DNA of 64,000 bases from Colwellia hornerae (GCF_007954355.1 NZ_VOLR01000002.1:124001-188000); one strand, 5' to 3'; numbered from the stretch's first letter, positions 8,844-19,567 are shown. Notes: a model not told the origin generated them from the sequence alone. Numbers and translations are program-made.

Positions 8844-9335
8844 TTAGTGGTGATGGCCGCCTGCACCATGTGCGTGACCATGTTCAACTTCTTCATCTGT
8901 GGCAGCGCGGACATCAATGACGTCTAAATCAAAGGTTAAAACCATACCAGCAAGCGGTGGATTAATATCAACTGTCACCATAAACTTGCCTGCTTTAACA
9001 ATAGTCACTTGACGTTGACCTTGCTCTGTTTCCACGGAAGCTGTCATACCTGCTTGCCACTTAGTTGTCCCTTGCCCATCTTGTAGGTGTTTTGCCGGGA
9101 CACGCTGGATCATGTCTTCTTTACGCTCACCATAAGTGTCTTCAGGTTGTAACGTTACTGAAAATTTATTACCCACTTCTTTATCAGCTAAAGCATTTTC
9201 AACACCGACTAACATATTTTTATAGCCGTGAAGATAGGCTAAAGGATCGCCCGCGTATGATGATTCAATTTCATTACCTACTTCATCTTTTAAGGTGTAG
9301 TGAAATTGAACAACGGTTTTATCTGCAATTTTCAT
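8844..9335 (-). CDS. slyD: SlyD-type FKBP peptidyl-prolyl isomerase
   Basis: SlyD is a cytoplasmic prolyl isomerase, chaperone and metallochaperone that supplies nickel to hydrogenase in enterobacteria. The 163-residue protein starts MKIADKTVVQFHYTL and has the FKBP core PLAYLHGYKNMLVGVENAL, with the insert-in-flap domain at about residues 70-125. It ends in a His-rich tail (EHGHAHGAGGHHH), shorter and Cys-free compared with E. coli SlyD. Metal binding through the tail is likely. A GGA box lies about 7 nt before the ATG. It is monocistronic and convergent with trmO. Confidence 0.93.
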   Translation of the reverse strand: MKIADKTVVQFHYTLKDEVGNEIESSYAGDPLAYLHGYKNMLVGVENALADKEVGNKFSVTLQPEDTYGERKEDMIQRVPAKHLQDGQGTTKWQAGMTASVETEQGQRQVTIVKAGKFMVTVDINPPLAGMVLTFDLDVIDVRAATDEEVEHGHAHGAGGHHH

Positions 9336-9401
9336 TTTAAATCCAATTTAATTAATACAATAATAATTTTCTGCGAGTGTAGCAAAAACAGACGCTAGCC
9401 A

Positions 9402-10313
9402 CTATGCCCAAAGCAATAAAATAACCACACTGACAATAATTAATAGCATGCCTAGATATTCAATTCGGCTGATACGTTCCTTAAAAATTCGGTAAGTTAA
9501 CAATAAAGTAATAAAAAACTCTACTTGTCCCAATGCCTTCACATAGGCTGCATTTTGAAAACTTGCCGCTGTAAACCAACCAATTGAGCCAATGACACTG
9601 GTTATGCCAACAAATAAGCACAAACGCCAATGTTTAGCCATTAACGTTAATTGCCTGATATCTTGTATGCAAAGATAAATAATTGAAATCACGGATTGTA
9701 CACCAATCATAAAAAACAAAGTAAAAGCGGCACTTACCATTAAATCTGTCTCTAGGGCTAAGCTTGATTCGCGAATTAATAAGGTAGTAATGGCAAGGGC
9801 TAAGCCTGATGCTAAACCAAAGCCGGCGCCAGGATTTTGGAAAACATCAGCGAAAGTAAACTTTACTCTTGAGACAATTAACACCCCAATCACGCCGATA
9901 AAAACAGAGAACCACGCTAACAGTGATAAAGAAACTGAAAAGAATAAGGCGCCAACGACAGCGACTTGAATAGCTTCAGTTTTTGCTAAACTGGTTGCCA
10001 CCGCGAAATTTCGATATTTAAAGGCCGCCACTAAACAAAATGTACCGATTATCTGCATGACACAAGCAATGAGTGCGTACTGTAAGAACGTGGCATTAAG
10101 CCCAGGTAAAGTGACTGACTGTTGTTCGGTCATAACGAGTAAATATAAAAAAGCAAAAGGTAGCGCATAGATATAACGCACCCCTGTCGTTGCCATTGCA
10201 CTTAAATGGGCCGATAGTTTTTTTTGTCCAGCGGTGCGAATAGCCTGCATAACAGCGGCGAGTATGGTGAAATAAATCCACACGTGTAAAGAAAAAGCAA
10301 AAGTGAAGTCCAA
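9402..10313 (-). CDS. EamA/DMT-superfamily permease
   Basis: This integral inner-membrane protein has about ten hydrophobic segments arranged as two EamA repeats of five. It is about 303 residues, normal for the 10-TMS drug/metabolite transporter family. The first repeat holds AAFKYRNFAVATSLAKTEA and the second AYVKALGQVEF, the usual conserved end of TM4/TM9. Substrate cannot be predicted. I choose the TTG at 10313 because AGGGG lies six bases upstream. The TTG at 10319 abuts that box and is too close, and no ATG lies nearby. It is separated from slyD by about 65 bp on the same strand, so co-transcription is possible. Confidence 0.82.
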   Translation of the reverse strand: MDFTFAFSLHVWIYFTILAAVMQAIRTAGQKKLSAHLSAMATTGVRYIYALPFAFLYLLVMTEQQSVTLPGLNATFLQYALIACVMQIIGTFCLVAAFKYRNFAVATSLAKTEAIQVAVVGALFFSVSLSLLAWFSVFIGVIGVLIVSRVKFTFADVFQNPGAGFGLASGLALAITTLLIRESSLALETDLMVSAAFTLFFMIGVQSVISIIYLCIQDIRQLTLMAKHWRLCLFVGITSVIGSIGWFTAASFQNAAYVKALGQVEFFITLLLTYRIFKERISRIEYLGMLLIIVSVVILLLWA

Positions 10314-10446
10314 AAACAACCCCTAATATTAAAATGTGACCGATTGAAAATGATAGGAAACCACAATAAAAAAATCCATTATGCTTTATGTTATTAATTA
10401 ATATTGATAATGTCTAAATACTGAAATTCAAAGTAATCTTAAAACT

Positions 10447-10860
10447 ATGACAGAACAACTACCGATTTCTATTATGCCGAGTAACGATTTAATAGAAACA
10501 TTTAATCAGATAAAGTCAGTGTGTAATAAGCTTGAAGCACAGTTTAATTTTCAAACATTGACAGCAAATTGGTATGGTGATGAAAATAATATTTTATTAA
10601 TCAATCTCTACCTAGAAACTCAACAATTTGTTGATGAAGAGATAACTAAAGCGCATCAGGGAGAGATTAGCTATTTTGCTGATGATGTTTTTAGTGTTTA
10701 CCAAAAAGAGCGTCAACAAATAACATGTTTTATCGCGGTAACGCCTACTGAGCTCACGCTATTACAACAAGAGAGAAAATTATTACCTAGCTATATTCAA
10801 GCAAAACTTCAAAAGGTACTTAATTTAATCGCCGATAAATTAACGCTATTTCCTATTTAA
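10447..10860 (+). CDS. Hypothetical protein (137 aa)
   Basis: I do not recognise this protein. It is acidic and cytoplasmic in character, with no signal peptide, membrane segment, Cys pair or obvious motif. A helical N-terminal part (NDLIETFNQIKSVCNKLEAQF) precedes an alternating strand region (NWYGDENNILLINLYLE), and it ends in a helical, Leu-rich C-terminus. It is flanked by the divergent EamA gene and the convergent pyrD. Its 3' end overlaps an inverted repeat that probably ends both transcripts. Codon use looks like that of its neighbours, so it is probably a real lineage-restricted gene. Confidence 0.6.
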   Translation: MTEQLPISIMPSNDLIETFNQIKSVCNKLEAQFNFQTLTANWYGDENNILLINLYLETQQFVDEEITKAHQGEISYFADDVFSVYQKERQQITCFIAVTPTELTLLQQERKLLPSYIQAKLQKVLNLIADKLTLFPI

Positions 10861-10883
10861 GCAAGGATAAAAAATAGCGTTAA
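10840..10883. terminator. Bidirectional terminator between the 137-aa gene and pyrD
   Basis: A 12-bp inverted repeat, TTAACGCTATTT (10840-10851) and its complement (10872-10883), has a 20-nt loop. It overlaps the last codons of the plus-strand gene and lies just beyond the pyrD stop. The long loop lowers confidence. Confidence 0.55.
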
Positions 10884-10892
10884 ACGATAAAA

Positions 10893-11903
10893 TTAAAGTG
10901 TATTCACTATGTCTTTAACCAGCTCGGGACCTTGATAGATAAAACCGGTATAAACTTGCACTAATTTAGCACCGGCAGCAATTTTCTCTTGAGCATCACG
11001 GCCACTCGAAATACCACCAACACCGATAATAGGTAATTTATTATCTAACGCTATCGCCAACAAACGAATAACTTCGGTGCTTTTATCTTTTACTGGCTCG
11101 CCGCTCAGCCCGCCCTGCTCTTCACCGTGCTCGAGACCGACCACACCTTCACGTGAAAGTGTGGTATTGGTGGCAATAACGCCATCTATATCATTGCTAA
11201 TCAAACACTGTGCTATCGACTCAATCTCTTCTTTACTTAAATCAGGTGCTATTTTAACGGCTAACGGCACATATTTACTGTGTTGCTTGGTCAGTACTTT
11301 CTGCTCAGCTTTAAGCACGGCTAACAGTTCATTTAATGCATCACCATATTGTAATGAACGTAAGCCTGGGGTATTGGGCGACGATATATTTATGGTGATG
11401 TACGTTGCGTAGTTATAAACCTTACGCATACAAATAAGGTAGTCGTCCTTAGCATGCTCATCTGGGGTATCTTTATTTTTACCAATATTAATACCGAGTA
11501 CGCCTTTAAAGTTTGCTTTGCGCACTTGATCAATTAAGTAATCAACACCTTTGTTATTGAAGCCCATGCGGTTTATGACCGCATTCGCTGAGGGTAAACG
11601 AAAAATACGCGGCTTTGGATTACCCGGTTGTGGCTTAGGCGTCACGGTACCTATCTCAACAAAACCAAATCCCATGGCAGCAAAAGCATTAATACATTCG
11701 CCATTTTTGTCTAATCCAGCCGCTAAGCCAACAGGATTTGGAAAAGTAATCCCCATGGCTTCAACCGGTTTATCAGTAATGTTTTGCTTATAAAGTAAAT
11801 TTAATGGTGTTGAACCCGAGGCTTTAAAGCCTTTAATCGTCAGTTCATGAATAGCTTCAGGATCAAACTTGAATAATACTTTACGAATTGCGGAATAAAA
11901 CAT
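10893..11903 (-). CDS. pyrD: Dihydroorotate dehydrogenase (quinone), class 2
   Basis: PyrD oxidises dihydroorotate to orotate in pyrimidine synthesis, passing electrons to membrane quinone. The sequence follows E. coli PyrD throughout: N-terminal [19 protein letters not shown], then [51 protein letters not shown] with the class-2 catalytic Ser, and IGVGGISSG. From ATG 11903 it is 336 residues, the same as E. coli. AGAGG lies four bases upstream of that ATG, whereas the frame also runs to a GTG at 11930 without support. The N-terminal amphipathic helix tethers it to the inner membrane. The upstream terminator separates it from gdhB, so it needs its own promoter in the short gap. Confidence 0.97.
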   Translation of the reverse strand: MFYSAIRKVLFKFDPEAIHELTIKGFKASGSTPLNLLYKQNITDKPVEAMGITFPNPVGLAAGLDKNGECINAFAAMGFGFVEIGTVTPKPQPGNPKPRIFRLPSANAVINRMGFNNKGVDYLIDQVRKANFKGVLGINIGKNKDTPDEHAKDDYLICMRKVYNYATYITINISSPNTPGLRSLQYGDALNELLAVLKAEQKVLTKQHSKYVPLAVKIAPDLSKEEIESIAQCLISNDIDGVIATNTTLSREGVVGLEHGEEQGGLSGEPVKDKSTEVIRLLAIALDNKLPIIGVGGISSGRDAQEKIAAGAKLVQVYTGFIYQGPELVKDIVNTL

Positions 11904-11966
11904 ATTGCCTCTGGACGGGTAAGTTAACACGAAAAAATTTTAATCAAAGTCGATAACGACCTAAAA

Positions 11967-11994
11967 AAAATCCCCACTTAATAGCGGGGATTTT
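11967..11994 (-). terminator. Terminator of gdhB
   Basis: A 9-bp stem AAAATCCCC/GGGGATTTT (11967-11975 with 11986-11994) has a 10-nt loop. On the minus strand it is followed by eight T, giving a textbook terminator downstream of gdhB and upstream of pyrD. Confidence 0.9.
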
Positions 11995-12038
11995 ATCAGT
12001 TAAATCAATCTCGTTAAAGCTTGATTAGTTGCTTTAAA

Positions 12039-15000
12039 TTATTTTGCTGGATCGCAATTTAAGCTCAACAGCATTAACTCTCTTAGCGCCACAGAGAATT
12101 TTGCAAACTCATGCGTACGACCAATTCTAAAGTCAGCTAAAATTTGGTTCCAGCGCTCAAGTGGTTGGGCATTGGTCTCGATCCAGTTATTAAGTAAAGT
12201 TTCAATTTCAGGCTGTTCAACACTACAATCACAGCGTAAGACCACTTGTGCTAATGAGCGTTGCTGCCAATCAAGTTCTTCCCTAAATGAAGCTCTAGCA
12301 AGCGCTTGCCAATGATTAGATACCGGTTGGCTGGTGATCTGGTCTAAGAACCAATGTAAGTCTAAACGAACACCTAGCTTGAAGTATAAATCAGCAACTA
12401 ATTCAATCGGACGGTCATCGGCGATTGAAATATCGGCAATATCCATCACTGGAAATAGTGAACTTAACTGTGAAATACGTTTAGCGATTTTAACCGGAAC
12501 GCCCGTTCTGACTAAGTCTGTTTCAACACGTTGTAATTGCTCTACTTCTTCTGTAACTAATAATTTATCTAAATTATTGGCTAAATTTTCAAACGTTGGA
12601 CGATACATAGCAATTGTTTCTGCAATACCTAAGGCTTTATTACGATGACGTAAGAACCAACGTGTTGCGCGTCTTACCGTACGGCGCATTTGAAATAACA
12701 TTTCTGTTTGAATGGAGGTAGAAATTTTATTATCTAATTCGGTAATTTCGTTCCAAACAGTTGATAACTCAAAAACTTCACTGGCCATAACATAACAATT
12801 GGCAATTTCAGCAACCGTTGCACCTGTTTCTTCATGCATACGATTAACAAAATTGAAACCCATATCGTTGCCAATATCATTGGCTAGTTTTGTCGCTATA
12901 ATTTCAGCACGCAATGGATGCAGTTGCATTTGGTCTTGATACTTAACCTGTAATTGTGGAGGAAAAGCCTCAAGTAATAATCGGTCGTGGTAAGGATTAT
13001 CAGTAATACCAGGACAAACTAAGTCTTCTTTCAAAACCATTTTACCATAGGCAAGTAGCACTGAAAGTTCAGGACGAGTTAAGCCCTGCCCTTTAGATAA
13101 ACGCTCAGAAATTTCGTCATCCGTTGGAATAAACTCTAAGGCACGATCTAATTTACCCGCTTTTTCTAAACCATGAATAAAGCGTTCTTGTTCTTTTAAT
13201 TGTTTAACGCCACGCATTGCGGTAATTGACAATGAATGTGTTTGACGATAACAGTCTTCAATAACAATTTTGCCAACATCATCAGTCATATCATAAAGTA
13301 ACTGGTTACGTTGTTTAACGGTTAAATCACCATTTTGTACTAGGCTATTCAATAATATTTTAATGTTGACTTCGTTATCAGAGCAATCAACACCACCGGC
13401 ATTATCAACAGCATCGGTATTAATTCTTCCGCCACGTAAACCAAACTCAACACGGCCCAGTTGGGTGAAACCTAAGTTACCGCCTTCCCCAACAACTTTT
13501 GCTTGTAATTCTTTGCCATTAATACGCAATGAATCGTTCGCTCTATCACCAACATCAAGATGGCTTTCTTTAGAGCTTTTAACATACGTACCAATACCAC
13601 CATTCCACAATAAATCCACTTTCATTTTTAAAATGGCTTGCATTAAGTCTATCGGTGACATGGTTTGTTTTTGCGTGCCAAGCATTTTCTTAATTTGTGG
13701 TGTTAACTTGATAGATTTAACATGACGACTGAAAATAGCGCCACCTTCAGAAATTAACTCTTTGTTATAATCTTCCCAAGTACAGCCCGGCATATTAAAT
13801 AAACGTTCACGCTCTATATAAGAACTTGCTGCGTCAGGATTGGGGTCAATAAAAATGTTCATGTGATTAAATGCGGCTTGTAAACGGATATGCTTTGACA
13901 ATAGCATACCATTACCAAATACATCGCCCGCCATATCACCAATAGCAATACAGGTAAAATCAGTTGTTTGACAATCAACATCCATTTCGCGGAAATGACG
14001 TTTAACAGACTCCCAAGCGCCTTTCGCTGTAATACCCATAGCTTTATGATCATAGCCAACACTACCACCAGAAGCGAACGCATCACCCATCCAGAAGTTA
14101 TATTCGTCTGAGATGGCATTAGCAGTGTCTGAGAAAGTTGCGGTGCCTTTATCGGCTGCAACAACCAAATAAGGGTCATCTTCATCAAGACGGACCACAT
14201 TGAGTGGTGGCACAATAACACCATCAATAATGTTGTCGGTAATATCTAACAAACCGCGAATGAAAGTGCGGTAACATTCTTTACCTGCTTCAAATATTTC
14301 TTGTCTAGTACCGCCTACAGGTAGTTGCTTACAAACAAAACCACCTTTAGCGCCAACAGGAACAATAACCGTATTTTTAACTTGTTGAGCTTTTACTAAG
14401 CCTAAAACCTCAGTGCGGAAATCTTCTTGTCTGTCTGACCAACGTAAACCACCACGCGCGACCTTACCGCCACGTAAATGAACACCTTCAAGTTGCGGTG
14501 AGTAAACGAAAATTTCAAATTCAGGCAATGGTAGTGGTACGTCACTGATCTGGCGAGGTAAAATCTTAAATGAGATGTAAGATTTTTGACCGGTTAGCGC
14601 ATGAGGTTGGAAATAGTTAGTACGAATGGTGGCACTTATCATTTCAACAAAGCGGCGGATGATACGGTCATCATCTAAGTTGGCAACATTATCGAGAGAC
14701 TTCTCAATATCCGCACTGACTTTATTCAAGGCTTTTTCTGAAATTTTCGTGGTTGGATCAAAACGGAAAATAAAGAATTTAATCAGTAATTCGGCAATAT
14801 TAGGGTAGCGAGCAAAAGTATCTTCAATATAGCTTTGGCTAAAAGTACCACCGATTTGACGCTCGTAACGAGCATAAGCACGTATAATAGAGACTTCGCG
14901 ACCACCGAGTTCAGCGCCTAAAATTAAACGGTTAAAACCATCGTCTTCTAAATCACCCGCCCAAACTTTTGCAAAGGCGTCTTGGAATAAGTTTTGTACT

Positions 15001-16889
15001 ATTTCTAGGGTGAACTTACCTTGTCCAGTAAGTAACATCGAAAAGTCTAAGATCCAACAAGGTTCGCCGGTTGATGTTTTAACCAAATAAGGGCTTTCAC
15101 CAATAACACGTAAACCAAAGTTTTCAAGAATAGGTAAAATATCTGATAAGTGGATTGGGTCGCCAGTATGAAACAGTTTTAATTTTACATGACGGCTGTC
15201 AGCACTTTCTTCTTGTGGTTGGTAAAACAACATTTCAAGCGGGTTTTCCGCTGATAGTGATTCAAGTTTTTCAATATCAACGATTGCAGTACCTGGTAAC
15301 ACTTCATCTTTGTAAGATTGTGGAAAACTACAATATTTGCGGCTTAACGTTTTACCTTTCGCTTCACCTTTATGAGAGTTCAGAGATGCTGCGAGTTTAT
15401 CATCCCAGCTTCTTGCTGCTTCATTTAAGTTCTTTTCAATTTGTTTCACGTTGATATCTGCTTTAGTTGATTTAACACGAACAATATAATGCGTACGCGC
15501 TTGTGCTGATTCAGAAAAGTAAGTGGTAAACTCGACTTCTTGACCGCTACCAAATGCTTCTTTGAGTAACTTTTGGGTATTAACACGTAATTCGGTGTTG
15601 TAACGTTCTCTGGGCACATAAACCATGCAAGAGTAAAAACGATCAAAGGCATCTCGGCGAACAAAGAGTCCAGAGTAATCACGTTCTTGCATTTGAAAAA
15701 TGCCTAAAACATTTTTTAATAATTCATCGGTACTACTTTGTAATATTTCATCACGTGGGTAGGTTTCTAAAATATTAATCATCGCTTTGTACGCGTGGGT
15801 ACCACGAGCAAAACCAGAGCTTTCACATACGGTAGTCACTTTAGATTTTATTAACGGTAAATCTAAAGCACTGTTGGTGTAATAAGCAGAGCCAAATAAA
15901 CCAACAAAGCGTTCTTCACCAATAACATTACCTTTAGCATCAAAACGTTTTACCCCGATGTAATCGAGATGAGCAGGACGGTGAACACGTGAACGAGAAT
16001 TGGTTTTGGTCAAAATTAACGGATTAACCCCCAAAGCAAGCTCGCGAGCTGAACTAGATAAGGTTGAAATTAAACGTTCTACTGTACCATCAGAGCGCTT
16101 CATTAAGCCTAAACTTGATTCTACATTGGCGGATAAAGCCATATCACCGGTTAAGGTTTTAACATTGTATGAACGATAACCTAATAAAGTGAAGTTATCG
16201 TTTAACATCCATTTTAAGAACTCTAGTGCGTCATCATGATCATTAATGGAACAAGGTAACTTTGCTTCAGCTGTTTCAGTGATCACTTCGCCAAGGCGTG
16301 CGCGCATTGCTTGCCAATCGTCGACAGTTATCGCGATATCATTAACCACGGAATGTAACTCTTTAGTAATTTTATCAAGCACTTTTTGATCGGTTTGACG
16401 GTCAACTTCGATAAAAAAAACAGCGACAGCCGTTGCTGATTTTAATGATTTATTAGCGGCAGCGGCTAAACGAGTAATTTGATTTTTGTCATCACGAATA
16501 ATATTAATCGGACTATTTAACATTAAATGTGGGGATAAACCTAAGCGGTTAAGGGCAATTCGCAATGAATCAACCAGAAATGGCATATCTGCAATAATGA
16601 CTTCAATAATGGTATGACTTGATTTCCAGCCATGCTTAGAAACTTGTGGGTTAAAAACTTTGATCACCGGTGCATTATCTTGGTGACCGTTTAACGAATT
16701 CCACAAACTTAATGTCGCACCATACATATCACTATCGTTACGGTGGTCTAAATCAAGCGTGGAGATATTACTGTAAAGGAGATCTGCAAACTGCTCAACA
16801 AGAGGAGCTGTTTTAGCGGGAACTTTTTGCTGAATTAACTGTGCTACATTCGAGAGTATCACTGAGGGTAAACCGTCTACTAACGCCAT
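12039..16889 (-). CDS. gdhB: NAD-specific glutamate dehydrogenase, large (180-kDa type)
   Basis: This large enzyme deaminates glutamate to 2-oxoglutarate with NAD+ and generally works in glutamate catabolism. At 1616 residues it matches the 180-kDa class. A long N-terminal half with ACT-like regulatory segments is followed by the catalytic core from about residue 800 (GGLRWSDRQEDFRTEVLGL, VPVGAKGGFV). Downstream come IGDMAGDVFGNGML and EGGNLGFTQLGR, then a helical C-terminal domain. I set the start at ATG 16889 because an AAAGGA box sits about eight bases upstream. The further ATG at 16931 has no such box. It has its own terminator and an AT-rich upstream region. Confidence 0.95.
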   Translation of the reverse strand: MALVDGLPSVILSNVAQLIQQKVPAKTAPLVEQFADLLYSNISTLDLDHRNDSDMYGATLSLWNSLNGHQDNAPVIKVFNPQVSKHGWKSSHTIIEVIIADMPFLVDSLRIALNRLGLSPHLMLNSPINIIRDDKNQITRLAAAANKSLKSATAVAVFFIEVDRQTDQKVLDKITKELHSVVNDIAITVDDWQAMRARLGEVITETAEAKLPCSINDHDDALEFLKWMLNDNFTLLGYRSYNVKTLTGDMALSANVESSLGLMKRSDGTVERLISTLSSSARELALGVNPLILTKTNSRSRVHRPAHLDYIGVKRFDAKGNVIGEERFVGLFGSAYYTNSALDLPLIKSKVTTVCESSGFARGTHAYKAMINILETYPRDEILQSSTDELLKNVLGIFQMQERDYSGLFVRRDAFDRFYSCMVYVPRERYNTELRVNTQKLLKEAFGSGQEVEFTTYFSESAQARTHYIVRVKSTKADINVKQIEKNLNEAARSWDDKLAASLNSHKGEAKGKTLSRKYCSFPQSYKDEVLPGTAIVDIEKLESLSAENPLEMLFYQPQEESADSRHVKLKLFHTGDPIHLSDILPILENFGLRVIGESPYLVKTSTGEPCWILDFSMLLTGQGKFTLEIVQNLFQDAFAKVWAGDLEDDGFNRLILGAELGGREVSIIRAYARYERQIGGTFSQSYIEDTFARYPNIAELLIKFFIFRFDPTTKISEKALNKVSADIEKSLDNVANLDDDRIIRRFVEMISATIRTNYFQPHALTGQKSYISFKILPRQISDVPLPLPEFEIFVYSPQLEGVHLRGGKVARGGLRWSDRQEDFRTEVLGLVKAQQVKNTVIVPVGAKGGFVCKQLPVGGTRQEIFEAGKECYRTFIRGLLDITDNIIDGVIVPPLNVVRLDEDDPYLVVAADKGTATFSDTANAISDEYNFWMGDAFASGGSVGYDHKAMGITAKGAWESVKRHFREMDVDCQTTDFTCIAIGDMAGDVFGNGMLLSKHIRLQAAFNHMNIFIDPNPDAASSYIERERLFNMPGCTWEDYNKELISEGGAIFSRHVKSIKLTPQIKKMLGTQKQTMSPIDLMQAILKMKVDLLWNGGIGTYVKSSKESHLDVGDRANDSLRINGKELQAKVVGEGGNLGFTQLGRVEFGLRGGRINTDAVDNAGGVDCSDNEVNIKILLNSLVQNGDLTVKQRNQLLYDMTDDVGKIVIEDCYRQTHSLSITAMRGVKQLKEQERFIHGLEKAGKLDRALEFIPTDDEISERLSKGQGLTRPELSVLLAYGKMVLKEDLVCPGITDNPYHDRLLLEAFPPQLQVKYQDQMQLHPLRAEIIATKLANDIGNDMGFNFVNRMHEETGATVAEIANCYVMASEVFELSTVWNEITELDNKISTSIQTEMLFQMRRTVRRATRWFLRHRNKALGIAETIAMYRPTFENLANNLDKLLVTEEVEQLQRVETDLVRTGVPVKIAKRISQLSSLFPVMDIADISIADDRPIELVADLYFKLGVRLDLHWFLDQITSQPVSNHWQALARASFREELDWQQRSLAQVVLRCDCSVEQPEIETLLNNWIETNAQPLERWNQILADFRIGRTHEFAKFSVALRELMLLSLNCDPAK

Positions 16890-17143
16890 GCCGTTTTCCT
16901 TTTTGGATAAAACGCTGTTGTAGTGAATCATTTCAAAATTGATTATTTAAAACAATTTACTGTCTAATTTGTATAATTTTTTATATAAATATTTATTATT
17001 GTCTAAAAGAATAGACTATATATGCGATTTTATTAAGAATTTTAGGCTATTGCGAGGAATATTTTACTATTTGTGGTGATTAATTATTTATTGTCGCTTG
17101 TCAAAATTACTGAGAGTAATTGTTTATTCACTTGTTATAAATA

Positions 17144-17167
17144 GAAAATGACCTTTCGGTCATTTTC
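17144..17167. terminator. Terminator downstream of the RND gene
   Basis: A perfect 10-bp stem GAAAATGACC/GGTCATTTTC (17144-17153 with 17158-17167) has a TTTC loop. It lies 33 bp beyond the stop of the leftward RND gene. T-runs are short, so efficiency is uncertain. Confidence 0.7.
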
Positions 17168-17199
17168 TTGTTTATTTATGCAGGATTAACGTATTAACT

Positions 17200-19509
17200 T
17201 TATTTTTTATTAGGCCATAAAAAAGCAGCAATTGCTGGTAGGACCAGTACTGCAGCGATCATATTAACCAAAAACATAAAGGTTAACAGTATTCCCATAT
17301 CAACTTGAAATTTCAAATCTGACCAAAACCAGGTCGAAACACCAATAGCTAAAGTAACACCGGTAATTAATACTGCACTGCCTCGTTCTTTTAAAGCGAG
17401 TAAATAAGCTTCTTGAACTTGATAACCCTCACGCAATTTTATGCTCATGGTTGATAAGATATAAATACCGTAATCAACACCAATACCAACACCTAAAGCG
17501 ATAACAGGAAGAGTAGAAACCGTTAAGCCAATATCAAGTGCGGTCATTAACCATTGCGCCAACGTCGACACTACGTAAAGCGGTACAATAACAACAATCG
17601 TGGCACGAACACTTCTAAAACTAATGAAACACAATAAAGTTACCGCGCCATAAACGTAAAGCATCATCGGCGTTTGCGCTTCAGCAACCGCTTCATTAGT
17701 CGCTGCCATAACACCGACGGGTCCAGAAGCGAGTTTAAATTTAACCTCGTCTGTTTCCAATGCCTGAGCAACAACTTTTACTTTATCGACGACTCGGTTA
17801 ATGGTTTCAGCTTTGTGATCTTCTAAAAACAAGATAACAGGCATAACACTACAATCACTGTTTAATAAGCCACTCGTTGAAGGTACGCGAGCAATTGATT
17901 GCACTAAAGTTTGTTGATTGCGTGATAAGACTCGCCATCTAGCGTTACCTTCGTTATAACCGGCATTAACAATTTTAGCGACTGACGCTAAACTGATAGC
18001 CGATTGCACACCAGCAGTATTTTCCATCTGCCATTGAAAGGTATCTATTAAGTCCATTGTCTCGTAAAAAGTACATGAATCAGCAGGGCTTTCAACGATC
18101 ACTGACATATAATCAACGCTGATCGCATAACGGTCAGTAATTAAGAAAGTATCTTGGTTATAACGTGACGTTTCATGTAAAGAAGGAGCACCCGCATGAA
18201 GCTCTCCTATTTTCATATCTTGTGAGTAATAATAACCAGCAACATATAAAACAGCGGTTATTACCAGAATGACCGTCGCAATACGTTTGGTGGCAAATGA
18301 AGACATTACGTCCCAGACAGTGACCTTGTTTTTATCCGCTATCTTAGGCTCTACTTTAGCGACATGAATAAAGGAAACCAATAAAGGGAGTAAAATTAAA
18401 TTGGTTAAAATAATCATCGCCACACCCAGAGATGCAGTGATAGCCAATTCACGAATAATACCAATATCAATAGAAAGTAATGTTAAGAAACCAACCGTAT
18501 CAGAAAGCAAGGCGATACCGCCTGGTATCAATAACAAGCGAAAGCTCATTTGTGCGGCTTCTTTCGATGTTGCTCCCTTACTGACCAGTTTGGAGACCGA
18601 GTTAATCATCTGTACGCCATGGCTAACACCAATGGCAAACACTAAAAACGGCACCAAGATCGACATTGGATCGAGTCCAAAACCTAAGGTTGATAACATA
18701 CCTAGCTGCCAAACAACGGCAACCAGCGAACAAGCTATCGGTAAAAGGGTCAAAGAAATAGAACGGCAAAACCAGAACACCATCAGCGTGGTAATAACAA
18801 TCGCAATAGCAAAGAAAGCCACAACGCCTTTGGCGCCTTCTGCAACATCGCCAACCATCTTGCTAAAACCAATAATATGAATACTGATGTTATCTTTTTC
18901 GAATTTTCCTCTAATTTGCTGCTCAAGTTGCTCAGCAATCACAAGCGTATCTAAACGTGCACCCGTTTGTGGGTCAGTATCCATTAACGACGCTTTTACC
19001 ATCGCACAACTGTAATCGTCTGCAACAATACTGCCAACGATACCGGCTTTCTCAATATTTGCTTTAACAACAGCTAAACCTTGCGGATCAGGCTGGAAAT
19101 TGGCCGGGATAACCGGACCACCAGCAAAACCGTCTTCAACAATCTCAACAAAACGGGTACTAGGTGAATACAATGATTTAACTTGAATACGGTCAACACC
19201 AGGAATAAAAAACAACTGGTCATGAACCCCTTTTAGCGCGCTAAAGAAGGATTCATTAAAAATATCACCCTCTGTGTCACACACTGAGATGAGCACATTA
19301 TTGGCGCCACCAAAGTTTTCTCGATATTCGAGATAGGTTTTCATGTAGGCATGATTAAGGGGAATATGCTTTTCAAAAGCCGCATCAAGCTTTATTTGGC
19401 TGGCTTGAAAAACAAGAAAAATACTCGCTAGTACGAAAGCAACAAGCACCATGATTCTTTTACGGAACATGGTGGCTTCGATAACATTAATAAGGGATTC
19501 TATTTTCAT
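17200..19509 (-). CDS. MMPL/RND-superfamily transporter
   Basis: This 769-residue inner-membrane protein has the RND layout. An N-terminal membrane segment (about 16-36) is followed by a large periplasmic domain (about 40-220), then groups of membrane helices around 225-400, a second periplasmic loop, and helices near 600-765. Motifs include FAIGVSHGVQMINS in the first helix set and GVGIGVDYGIYI in the second, typical of the MMPL/SSD-like branch that exports lipids or hydrophobic compounds rather than AcrB-type drug pumps. No periplasmic adaptor or TolC gene is adjacent. Its partners appear to be the upstream YCF48-like, DUF1329 and DUF1302 genes on the same strand. Substrate unknown. Confidence 0.88.
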   Translation of the reverse strand: MKIESLINVIEATMFRKRIMVLVAFVLASIFLVFQASQIKLDAAFEKHIPLNHAYMKTYLEYRENFGGANNVLISVCDTEGDIFNESFFSALKGVHDQLFFIPGVDRIQVKSLYSPSTRFVEIVEDGFAGGPVIPANFQPDPQGLAVVKANIEKAGIVGSIVADDYSCAMVKASLMDTDPQTGARLDTLVIAEQLEQQIRGKFEKDNISIHIIGFSKMVGDVAEGAKGVVAFFAIAIVITTLMVFWFCRSISLTLLPIACSLVAVVWQLGMLSTLGFGLDPMSILVPFLVFAIGVSHGVQMINSVSKLVSKGATSKEAAQMSFRLLLIPGGIALLSDTVGFLTLLSIDIGIIRELAITASLGVAMIILTNLILLPLLVSFIHVAKVEPKIADKNKVTVWDVMSSFATKRIATVILVITAVLYVAGYYYSQDMKIGELHAGAPSLHETSRYNQDTFLITDRYAISVDYMSVIVESPADSCTFYETMDLIDTFQWQMENTAGVQSAISLASVAKIVNAGYNEGNARWRVLSRNQQTLVQSIARVPSTSGLLNSDCSVMPVILFLEDHKAETINRVVDKVKVVAQALETDEVKFKLASGPVGVMAATNEAVAEAQTPMMLYVYGAVTLLCFISFRSVRATIVVIVPLYVVSTLAQWLMTALDIGLTVSTLPVIALGVGIGVDYGIYILSTMSIKLREGYQVQEAYLLALKERGSAVLITGVTLAIGVSTWFWSDLKFQVDMGILLTFMFLVNMIAAVLVLPAIAAFLWPNKK

Positions 19510-19567
19510 TTAGTTTACTTCATCTGCTTCAGTGGAATTGGCGGTAATGGTATCTATCGATTTACGT

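Noticed and set aside
10447-10860. 137-aa gene as a ZapC homologue because zapC adjoins pyrD in E. coli
   Set aside because: The sequence shows no resemblance to ZapC as I remember it and lies on the opposite strand to pyrD. Left as hypothetical.
17001-17016. GTCTA-AAAGAA-TAGAC inverted repeat upstream of gdhB as an operator
   Set aside because: The arms are only 5 bp in strongly AT-rich DNA and no second copy was found. It is not distinguishable from chance.
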